Shown here in pieces: positions 38,201 to 50,200 of a DNA stretch of 64,000 bases. Position numbers and translations under genes: made by a program. Location: positions 3,033,922-3,097,921 of the forward strand of contig SJPJ01000001.1 of NCBI GenBank assembly GCA_007859835.1. The letters are read 5' to 3'. The notes under the pieces were generated by a model. That model was not told where the DNA came from. It worked only from the letters and a program-made list of their open reading frames with translations, and ran no database searches. Numbering within the stretch: the stretch's first letter is position 1; each line of letters starts with the position of its first letter. The stretch is from Novipirellula herctigrandis. Lineage in GTDB: Bacteria > Planctomycetota > Planctomycetia > Pirellulales > Pirellulaceae.

Positions 38201-41200
38201 GCATCGAATGAGGCGGTGCTGTCCGTAAAAGTGGTTCGAGTATCAAGGGCGGTCGGGAAACTTGGGTCAATCGGCAGGCTAACCGGCATCTCATCAATCG
38301 CAGTGACCTTGCCGATCAGCGAATCATCGATCCGAATTTGGTATTTGCTGTCGACCGTCGGCGCGTCTCCGGCATTCCAACCACGATCAAGTGTCAGACG
38401 CATGTCACCTAAGACGCCTTTGTTGAACGTCGCACTCGTTGCATCGGCGGTAAACTCAAGATTGAACGAGAGTGAGGATGCACCATACCATGAGTCAAAG
38501 TTGTTAACCTCGACCGACGGAGTGAATGTCAGATTGAGCTGTCCATCGTTGAGAATAGTCTGCAACTGAGTCTGCGAAAGCTCAATCGAGGCACGCATCG
38601 GCGAATAGACTCTGCCTTCGGGTCCGCTAAAAAGCGTTTGGACGTTGACGCCATCAATGGCAACGGTGAGATACTCCGTTGAGTAGTCAAAGTCGCCTTT
38701 GACAACCAAGTGAAGGGTCCCACCTGAGGTAACGTCGACTGCCTGATTGGCTTGTGTCAAGTCGAACGGGAATGATGCCGTGCCTGGCGCATAAAATCCT
38801 GTCTTCGAACCGGAAAGACCAATCACCGAGTCGGCCCCAGTGATAAATCGGCTTTGACCGGTTCCAAAACCGTCGACGATGGTCACTTGGCGTCCTAACA
38901 GATCATCGACAGAGTCCAAAAACGGATTGGTCGGATCAAGAGGATCGGTAACTGCGATCGTTGCATTCTCTGCGGCGAGCGGATTCCCCGTTACGGAAAC
39001 TCCATCGAGGTCCATTTCATAGCTGCTAGATGAACTGGGCACCTGGTTCCCAGCCAACCATGAACGATCCACCGTCAATTGCATGTTCCCGTCAACCAAA
39101 CGAGCGTCGATAATCCGACGATCTTGGATCGTGATGCCATCGGCAAGCGTGACACGAATGTCCTCGCCAACAAATTCATAGAAGGCTCGATTCGTCGCGA
39201 TCGTGATCGTGGGGCTCTCAGCAACTGCAAGAGGTTGACCTTCCACGGTCGCACCAGCCGACACGACGAGGTGGTTGATGGTCGCCGACTGCTTTCCTTC
39301 GAAAGCTCCGTCGTTGTAGGTAAAGGAAACGCCTTCGGATAGTTCAGGACGTGTGAAGAGCAACCCTGTATCGGTTTGAGTCTCACCATCAGCACGAATT
39401 TCAACTCGCTGGGGAATTGTCCAATTCTCAGCCGTGAAACGTAACGTTACCGCAGAACCGTCGGCCTTCTCTTCCGAACCACGCGCGGGACTGGTCAATC
39501 GGAATGCCAACGCCCCCAGTTCGCGGCGATCGGGACTCGGCAGCGGTGCAAGTGCTTTGACCAACACGTCAAAACCTAATAGCGGCGCCCGAGAAAGGAC
39601 GACATCGTAATAGTCGATTAGCGATGAATCCGTTGCGGAAGTCTCGCTGATGATACTTGAACCACCACTCGTCCGGATCACAACGTAGGGTTCATCGTTG
39701 TCAGCAACGTTTGCAGAGACGCCAAACAACTTGAGATCTTGATAACGCAGGTCATTCGAAAACTTGACGTCATTGGCGATGATGCCACTGTGTCCAAGCA
39801 AATCATTACTGACCACCGGTGGCGTATCGCCCGACATATTGAAGGTATCTTCACCAAGTCCGCCGAACAGTTCCGTCAAGAACGTAACGCTCGTACTCTT
39901 AACAAAGAAGCGGTCGTTGCCTTCGGCACCATCGACTCGCAATGACTCGATGTTCGTAAAATCGATGGTTAACCCAGCACCGTAAACGCCCGAGTTCGTC
40001 ACGACAAAATCGTCACCAAATTCGGTGCCAATCACCGTTAAAGTATCGAAACCGTCGCCGCCGTTAATGTTGACTGGTGCGTTAACGGCGTATTGGACAA
40101 GGTCTGCGCCTGCGCCACCGGTGATATCCGTGCGGGCTCGTTCCGGCTCACGCGATCCAACGAGTGCAAACGCTCGCACTTCGAATTGATCGTCACCAGC
40201 GTCTCCGTTAAGCGATAGCACTGCCTTATTATGAAAGACAGTAAAACGATCGTTACCAAGTCCACCGTTGACGGTCATTGGTGAACTGATTCCATTAGAC
40301 AAAAATCCTCGTGTTGTCTCGATGGTTGCAAAAACGTCGTCCACTGAAACGTTGGCGTCGACTTCGTTACGTTCACTGCGGAATAGTTGCCCGAACTGGA
40401 ACGAATCATTGCCATCTTCGCCATTGAGCGTAATTTCAGCTGCCGTGTCGTCGACCGCAAAATGGTCGTTGCCTAGACCGCCATTGACCACGATCCGTTC
40501 GACGCCAAGGTAGTTGATCCGCTGGACCGCAGGGTCGTAAGCAGGATCGGTTTTCGTATGATCAGGATCAGTAAGCATGGCAACAAAAGCATTCGAGCCA
40601 CTGACGCTGGCGCGAAGCAGAAAGTGGTCCGCAACTAGGGTGCCCGTGGCGACAAAAACGTCGGTATCCTCCGCAGGTCCGCTTTCGACCACTTTCGTCA
40701 GTGAAACCGCTTTGCCATTAACAAAGACTACTTGGTAAGTGTCATCGCCTTTCTGACCATCGAGAATATTATTGCCTGATCGCGACTTGATAAGATCGTC
40801 GCCGTCACCGCCTTTGATTTGGTCACTCCCTTCGCCACCGTCAAGCGTGTCGTTCTGGCTGCCACCTTGTAACAAGTCGTTGTGTCGCTCGCCAAGCAAA
40901 ACGTCCTCGCCGGCGCCTCCGTCGATCGTGTCGTTGCCAAAGCCACCTAAAAGGACGTCGCTGTCGTCGCCACCATCGATCATATCAGCGTCTCGGCCAC
41001 CTTCAATCCGGTCTTCGCCTTCATCACCTCGTAACGTGTCTCGCCCAAGCCCACCTAGGATAATGTCGATACCCACACCACCATTGATCACATCGTTACC
41101 TGTACCACCATCGATCAGGTCGTTGCCCTCACCACCCTCAATTTCATCTTCGTCGCGCCAGCCACGGATCACGTCGGGTCCCGCCCCACCCCTAATGTGG

Positions 41201-44200
41201 TCGCGACCGTCGCCGCCGAACAAAATGTCTGCACCGGTGAGTAAACCAGCAATGTCATCACCCCAAAGCACGTCGTTGCCTCGACCGCCATTGATGCTGT
41301 CGTTGCCCGCACCTCCGATCAACGTATCATTGCCCGCACCACCGACCAGGATGTCATTGCCCCCACCGCCGTCCAATGTGACACTCAGCAGCACGTTTTC
41401 CATGACAAACACGTAGTCGTTACCGGATCCACCCGTCCCAGTAATGCTGGAAACGTTCGAGAATTCCTGATGGAAATGGTGTCCTGATACGACAATATTT
41501 TGCCTTCCGCTTGCATCGGGCGCACTCGAAGCACCGATGTAAAGGATGTTGTTGCCTGTCTGGAAAGCGATCGTTAGAACTCCTCCGCTAACGGACCCCA
41601 AACTTGGTGGATTGAAGTCAGTCGACGCCACTGGGATTGTGAAGCCGATCGTGATCAGGTTCACTCGGATGTCGATCAGTTTGAATCCAATTGGCAGCAG
41701 AGGGAAATCACCAGGCCCGTGGCTGAGGAAGATACCGACCTTCACCGAAGCAAAGACATCGGCGCGAACTTCGATCCGAAGCCCGTCATCGAATGCGTCC
41801 GTTCCATCGCCCGCGTAGGTCCCAGCGGAGTAGTTTTGGGTGAAGCTCGTGAGAACATCAAACTCGTTGGCGCGGACACGTCCGTCACCGCTTGGGTCAT
41901 TGAAGTTTTGGTCTTGCCCTAGGAACAGAGATAGTTCGAAACCGACGCGAGCTTGAATGAAGTCCTTCAGTGCTCCGCCCGCGATCACCAAGAACGGATC
42001 GACGAAGACACCAAGACCGACGCCGCCCAAAATCCTTACTTGAGCCTCATCCATTCGCGTGCTAGCCGACTTCGACCCCAGTCCGGTTGCGGCTCCCGAT
42101 TGATTGCCGGCTCCGACGTTCAAGTTACCAATGGCGCTCGGATTCGGGTCCACACCTTCGTAGTCATCAAAGTAGAAACCATCGACGATGTCGTCGGGAT
42201 TTCCTGTATACCCAAAACGTTCCAAACCGGTTGTGTCAAAGGCCATCGCATAGTCGGCGCGAGCTTCGAACGAGAGCGAGATAAACGGTTGGGCATACTT
42301 GTAAGCATCGAGCGGCTTGCCAACAACCTTTGCGACGGCCTTATTGACCAGCGTGCCGATCGTGCTCTCCCAAGTCAGCGGCTGAAGGTGATAGAGAATC
42401 AACGTCAACTCAGGCGTACTGTAGCTCATCAGATGGCTGTTTTCTTCGCCACGACCATCAAAGCTCGTCTCGCCGAGCAGCAAACCGAAGGAGTGTTCGA
42501 AAATCGGCAACTTGATCGCTTCAACGGTCCGACCGGTTCCCTGTTGGAAGTGGTCGGCGTTGATGATTTTGTTCGTCAGTCCGCCAATACCCTCAACCTT
42601 TTTGTTACCCGGTAACAATTGGGTTGCGACAAAACTCTGAGCCGCATTCTGAGCGGTGCCATTTCGGTCGCGGGCAATCGCAGCGATCTGGCCTAGAATT
42701 GAACCTGAACGTGTGCCGTCCGCATTTTGCACTGCAATGTCGACGCCAGCACTTTTCGCCGTCGTCCCGGTATTTGGGAACGTTGCACCACTAATTGCCA
42801 GCACCGTGTCGGAAACGGAAACAACGGTATAGGTTCCCGCATTCGCTCCACCGGTAACGCGGATGGTTTGGCCGGCTTGGAAGCCCGCTGATTCCCACGT
42901 TTGGACGTTGCCAATCAATGTTGCGTTGTGTGATGCTGCCCCAGGAAAACCGATCGCAAAAGAGGGCTGGGCCTCTAAGCTGTTGGCCGACACGGAGGTG
43001 ATTTTGTAGGCGCCGCTATAGTTGCCGGCAGCGGTTACGTTAAGAAAATCACCTTTGACAAACCCAGAAGTGTCGAAACCCGTTCCCGTGATCGTGACCC
43101 CGCTTAACAGACCATACGAAAATGAGAGGTTTTTCGTAATGGATACATTCTGGCGGCTAATCGTTGTACCGGTGAACTCAAGGTCGGGACTGCCAGTTGA
43201 TCGTAACGGCGCATCATCGATTTTCCCAATCGCTCGTTCGCTATTTGCGTCGGAGTCAAACAGATCGCCCGTCTGTCCGCGAGCAACCGCTCCATTGACC
43301 ACGAACCGCCCCAAATCGATCCAGGCTTCGCCGGTCAGCTTCATGATCGGCAGTAACGTGATGTCGTCAAATTCTTTGCTCGAGAAAAGGTCTGAGACAA
43401 ACTCACTGACCGTATCGCGTTCAAAGGGTTGTCCACCGTTTGCCAATGCCCTCAGGGCTGTTGCCGCACCGGTGAAGTCTCCCATCTCCGTTTCACCGCC
43501 AAACGTGCCCGGAGCGCTAACGTAGGAAGTCTTGCCAAAGAGCAACGACACGATCGGCATCGCCTCGCTTTGCAGGAACACTAACAACGGGTCGACTGCT
43601 TCAAGTGCCACACTCATCCGAGTGATGGATGGGCCGAGGAAATCTCTCACAAAACCGACCAATTCGAACTGAACATCGTTGAATGCAATCGACGGTGTGC
43701 TGTTCTCCGTCGCCAACGAATTGACCACGTTCCAATCCCAGTTCGTCACGTCAAGCTGCATTCGATACGGCGGGAACGCGGCACCCGGCGGCAAGTCCGT
43801 TTCAACCAGCAGGGACATCGGATTGACGGTCAACTCATGACCAGCCTTTTCGGTGATCGTCAACAAATCGGGAAGCGGCGCACTTGTGAAACCGGCGGCA
43901 GGGACCGCTGGAAAAGAACCAGCCGCAATCAGGTCGTTGAGAGCCAATCGCTGGTTACCCCCGATGACCGCCGGATCAAGCAAATCAATGACAAACGTGC
44001 CCGACAACTCGGACTGGCTAGGCGTCTGATCCCAAACTCGGAAAGGCAATACACCCATGTGTGCGCTGAGGCCGTGCGGCTTTTCCCTACGCACGAAAGC
44101 GCTGGCAGTGGACTCATTGGTCAGCACCTTGTCCACCGTGATTTTTAGCCCGGCGGGGTCGATGGCAAGGATCGTGTAATCGCCATTATTTGAACTTGAG

Positions 44201-47200
44201 CCAGTGATAGTGACGGTATCACCGAGCACAAATCCGTCCTCAAGCCAACTGCCCGTACTTCTCGAAATCTCGTCGCGTAGATCGATCGTGTAGTGAGCGT
44301 CGGGAATCTCCGTAAAGGCAGGGTAGGAGAACGTGCGATTCTCAACAACGTTGGTAAACGTGAGCGTCGGGGCTCCCGTTTGGGACACGTCGTAAACTGC
44401 GATGCGAATGCCACTATTTGGGCCTTCGGGTACCACACGGTCGTTGCTAGTGGACGTCGGAACAAGGGCTGCGTCGGTTGACTCAAGCGTGAGTTCCAAA
44501 CCAGTCGCATCAACCGTCTTGATGACGTAGTCGCCGTCGTTCCCATCCGAGTCGTTCACCGCAATGATGTGACCGACGCGGAATCCATCCAAAATCCAAT
44601 TCCCGCGGTCGCGGGTGATTTTCGGTGCTGCGTTTGCGGGATTCGTGAAGGTTAACCGTGGATCGTCGGCCATCGTCACAGTAGCAGAAGGCAACGCTAC
44701 TTCGAGACTAATTTCTAAATCGTTGGCTCGTTCGACATCGATGTAAACACCATCCGCAATACTGACACCAACCGACAGTGGAAGTTTGAAGCCAAACAAG
44801 ACATCTGCAAGTGCATCAATCTTCAACCCCAATCCGGGAAGCAGCAGATCAAGATCAACCGGTGCCTGAAGCAGTTCGGGCGGAGCGACCAAGTCCAACT
44901 GATATTCAACGCCAACGACCAATTCACGACCGTTGACGGTAATCGTTTGCGTGACAAGCTTGACGTCTTCAATGTTGACCACGGTATCACCCGACGCGGG
45001 ATCATTCTGCAGCCAATCGAAACCGCCTGGCCCGAAAGCATCAAACAGCCCCTGGCGAACGGAATCAACCGAAATCGATTTCCCGTAGAGATTCAAATTG
45101 TCGACAACGGAATCTCGCATCTGCAGCAAGAAGTCAGCCGCCTCGGCAAGTTGATCGCCTACGAGCGGAAGTTTTTGACCTAACAGCGAAGTGTCTAGTA
45201 CGTTGTCCAGTTTGGTAAACAGGTCGTGGAACCCAAGCTTGAATCCCTCCATCGAATCGGCGAGCGAGAAGTTCTGAGTCAGCACGTCAAACGTCGGCCA
45301 GTTACCCACGCCACCGATTAGATTCGTTGAAAGGGAACTGATGCCGCTTGTGGATGGGACGTCCACATCGCTGACACCAACGGTGATGAATGGAACCGTG
45401 TTTGGCGCATCGGTTGGAACCACCTGCTGAGGAAACGCTAGGTCAAACGAGGCATTCATCTGACCGGCGACGTGTACGGCAGTGGATGTATCGGATGCCG
45501 CAGCGGTGATCTGTGCCGGAGTGGTTAAGTTCGCGTCGGCCTGCAAATCAACGGTATAGGCGGCGGGCACCGCGGACGCCCCAGAGCCGTCACTATCCAA
45601 CACGAACGATCCGCTAATGACTTCCACTGGCAAACTGCCCAATAGAGCAGTAAAACTCAATGTATCATCGTTGATGGCGCGGACATCAAAGGATGCCTCG
45701 GTACCGGAACCCGCCCCCGATGCACCGGAAAGATAGGGTGACGGCGCGCTGGGATTTGACAAGTCGATGCCTAAAAGAACGTCAATGGTTCCATCAGCGT
45801 CGACATCCAACGGACTCGTCTTGAGTGTGTCGACGATCGCGGCGACTTTCTGCAGCCCCTGCGAATCAAGGTCCAATCCCAATGCCGTTAGATCGAGTGT
45901 CACGGGCAATTGTTCGTGGACCGCGTCGAGATCAAGATGCAAATCAAGCATCAAGTCTTTGCCAGCCGCGTCAAAACTAAGAGCAGCGACCAGTGATGCG
46001 GATGTCAAAGGCGCCGAAAGCTGAGCACTCAACGCTTGCAGTGACTCCGGACGTTGCGCATCGGGCAAATCCCTTAGCTCTTCGATTCGGCTTTGAAACG
46101 CGTCTCCAAAACCGAATAGTTCACCAATGCTCATCGACAGCCCAGGCAAACGGTCCGCCAAATTCGATTGCGTTTGCAGCGTATGTAGGTAGTCACCGAC
46201 GGAATCGAGATAGTCAAAGACATCCGAAATCGTCAACTCTTCGACTGCGACCAACAAACTCTTCACGTCATCGTTGCCCGCCATCACAGGCGTCACAATT
46301 TCAACGCCATCACGCACGTCATACAGATTGGTAATATCGACATCAAACGCTGTCGTCAGCGTGCTGTTGACTCCGGTGATCGACGGTTCGGGTTTCAGAT
46401 TCAAGTTTAGGTCGAGCGAATTGTTGAAGTTCACGCGATCGCCAACCAGCCAAGGGAAAGGATTGCCGAGCCCGCCCCACAATTGGTGCAGCGTTGCCGA
46501 ATCCAATGTCAAAGAGGCCTCGACGTTGGAGGTCGGACGGTTGATCGCCAGACCGGAAAAATCGACGGTGATCGGACCGTATAGTCCACTGCCGCTGCCA
46601 CCGGACGCTTCCAAATCAACGTCAAACTGAACAGTCGGGGTCACATTGGAGACAAAATGCAGATGTGCTGCTGCAGTGTCGCCATGCAATGGATCACCAC
46701 CAATGACTTGTACTGGAGTCTTCAATTCGATCACGAATTCAGGATCCAACTCGCTTCCAACAGGCGTACTGAAATCAACGTTCTTCGAAACCCCATTTCC
46801 CAGACCAAGGTCCGTGGCCGCGAAACTGCCGGATGTATTCGACACAGAGAAGGTAGAAACTGCACCACCTTCGGACCGGTCAATCAGAGAAACCACTCCG
46901 GTGCCAGAATCGGTAAACACTTCAAATTGTGCCGTCGTCAGTCCGGCCGACTGCGCCGCGGCGGCAATCCGATCGGTGAAATCCTTGATCGTAACAGGCG
47001 TTCCTGCACCATCGAGATCCACTCCGAATGCTGGCGTAGCACCACTCAGCTTCACGTTTATGTCTGGTGCTGACGTTCCATTGGTGCGAACAACGATGCC
47101 ACTTTCACCATCGAAAAGCATTGCACTCGAAATCGATGATTGATCGATGGCAGTCGATGCCAAGCCGAGCCCCACTCGGGCTCCGGAATCATTGAGCGAA

Positions 47201-50200
47201 GCAACGATTAATCCGTTAGCAATCTTGTAGCTGGACGTCGCATCGGGTGCAGTGTCCCATTTGCTCTCAAGTGTGAGAATGTCCGCTGTATTGGCAATGA
47301 TCTTCAAAGTTTGGCCAGTGCCCGTGCCGCTGGTGATCTCGACCACACGACCGATCAGGGCATCAGGATCGAAGGTGGCAAACACACCGGTGTCCTTCCA
47401 CTCGTCGTCTGCCGCTCCGGTTTCCGCCGTCCCCGTGATCGCGAGTGCAGTCGAAGTTCGATCGACCAGGACGATTCCCGCATCCGCAATCTGAACACCA
47501 AAGTCCCATGCGTCTGAAAAGGAATTGGACGTTGATAGGCTCAGCCCCGCATCCGCAGCTGCTGTTTCGATCTTCGTGATTAGATCACCAAGCGTGATAA
47601 GAGAGTTTTCGATTACATAAGTTTCGTTGCCATTGGCAGTTCGTTGCTCAGCACTGTCATTGATTCCAAGTGCAGCAGCCGCTGAGCCCGTCACTGCAAA
47701 AGTGGGAACACCGACCGGGGCAATGCGATCGGTCAGGCTTAGCGTGCCACGTGCATTGTCTAGGCTTACGAGCCCGCCCAAATGACTCTGGATTTCATAG
47801 CGATCTCCGGCATTGGGCACCGCAATCCAATCGCCACTGAGCGTTAGCGTATCAACGGTATTGGCAGTGATCGTAAGGATCTCGTCGCCCACAACCACTT
47901 GACGTCCGACCAAGCGGTCTGTCACTCCAAACGGCGACGATGAATCGATCAACTGATTGCTCGCTGCCCCTGCCGCGACAGTCCCCGTGATCGATGCCGC
48001 CAGATCAGCAGCGGTCTGAATCGCTTCCACCAAATCGCCCAACGTCGCGGGTGGATTCCCGGTTGAATCGATCGTTGCATCCAGATCGACGTCGAAAACC
48101 GTTCCGTCGTTGACGGTTATTGTCAGCTCCGCTGCACTATCGCCCGACGTCGGCACACCCGCACCACCATGGAGGCTTGCGAGTGTAATGTCAGCAAGGT
48201 TTGAGTCGAAATTGACTGCGAACGTTGTTCCATCTGCAACATGCACGCGAATGTCATCGGAACCTTCGACCAACGCGACTCCGGTACCAAGATTCAGATC
48301 GGAAAGCTTCGTCGTTTCCGACAGTGGCGTATTGAATCCTACCTTCGTCAACTCAAGCTCAAACGGTAGATGCATGGTCACGGTTGGATTCAAAAGATCA
48401 ACCGTATCGACCGTAACAAGATCACCCAGCGCACCAAAGTCAGGCAAAGACAGTGTATCGTTTGAATCCGCAAACACTTTTGTTATGTCGAGCGAGAAGC
48501 TGAACGTGGACGTGCCAGCGTCGTAGCTCATTGGGCCAACCGTCGTCAGCGGAACGCCACCGCCGGTTGGAAGCGAGAGCATTTGTTGCAGCGTTGAAAA
48601 ATTCGCACCTGGATTCGGAGCAACATCAATTGCGTAAACCTTACCGCCACCTGACAACGCGTCTCGTTCCTCGGCAACGGCGGTCAGCCCAAGCTTAGCG
48701 GCGGCGGTGTAGTCCTTTGCGGAACCGTTTTGCTTTGGCGTCACGTGGAATTTGTCACTATCCGATGCACCGACGGTTTTGTCGATCATCGTCAGCAAAC
48801 CGTCTGCGTTTACGACCACATCAAACTTTGAGGTTCCCGGTGAAGCGGTTTTGATTCGATCGGTCACCGCACCCAATGTGGTTACGCCATCAACGTTCAC
48901 GTCAAACGAAGTTCCGTCCCGTAACGTGATCGTAAACTCAGGACCCGTGCTATCGCTCGTACCTAACAACGTGCTCAGCGTGTCGCCTGACTCGGGTTGA
49001 CCCACGATTTCAGTTAGCAAGGTTGTCCCGGTATGCGGCGGCAGTTCAATCCGTCTCAAAAACTCGTCTTGGTACAAACCGTCCACATCGACAAGGTCAC
49101 CAATGGTTGCCGACTCACCGATCAGCAGTCGTTCATTGTCAAGCGACTTTAGGCTAAGCACATCCAAATAGCCACCAAACTGCTGCATGACCTGCAAGAC
49201 GGACGCAGCATTAAGGTTGAAGAAATCGGGAATGCCGAGCGATGTTAGATTTTCTGAGAATATCGGTGCAGTGGCATCAAAGACGTCGTCACTAAAGTTG
49301 ATGTGTGCCGCAGCACTATCCGTAACGCCCGATACGCCGGTCGCATTGGCATAAAGATCAACATCAACCAACGCGGTTGCCGACGCATCTTGGACGAAGC
49401 CGTTCAAACGGCTGGGATTCTGCAGTTCACTTAACCGCAGGACTCCGTCCAACGCTCCACCATTGGTCCCATCCAGCAAATTTAACTCGCTAGTGTCGAG
49501 CGTCGCATCAAAGTCCAATCCGATGCGACTAGGTGATGAACCAGGTCCGAAAGCTCCGACGTCCAAACCGAGCAATCCAGCCTCCATTTCGAATGATGAA
49601 CTTGTGTCGTCAATCTCGGCAGTAACACTGATATCATCTGTAAAATCAGCAAAGAAGAACGGCGTTCCCGCTGCGTTGATACCGAGATGGAAGTCCCACT
49701 GGAACCCCGCGATAAGGTCAGCCGTTATGGATGGAGACGTGAGCAATTCATCGAGTTGTCCATCAAGACCGTTGACGGTGTCACCCAACTCAAGTTCGAT
49801 CCCGGAATGAGTAACAGTCGCCGTCACGTTCAGGTCGACGGTTAACACGTCGCCGCTGATCACCCCCGATGCGTCAACCGTGAAAGTAAGATTTCCGGGA
49901 CCTGTGTAGCTGCTGCCATCGAGTGAGTTCAATGTATTCACAAGCCCCACGACGCCTGGTTGGCTTGTTCCCGGACTCGCCAAATAGCCCGCAACAGGTT
50001 GAGCCAGCGCCTCGTCAAGGATGTCGCCGATAGGCAGAAAATCACCAACCGACTGCCCCGCCAACAAAGTCAATTTCTCGCCCGATCGGTCCTGTCCAGT
50101 GAGCTCATCACCCAGGACACTCAGTTCATCAAGACCATCATTGAGTGCCGTTTTCCCATTGGACGAATCAAAGACGGTTGGTGTTACTTCAAACGCACTC

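Noticed and set aside
41953-42615. Long plus-strand open frame (220 codons) inside the giant gene
   Set aside because: It is antisense to a strongly coding, repeat-rich frame. Composition mirrors the RTX/PPC codons and no motif is visible.
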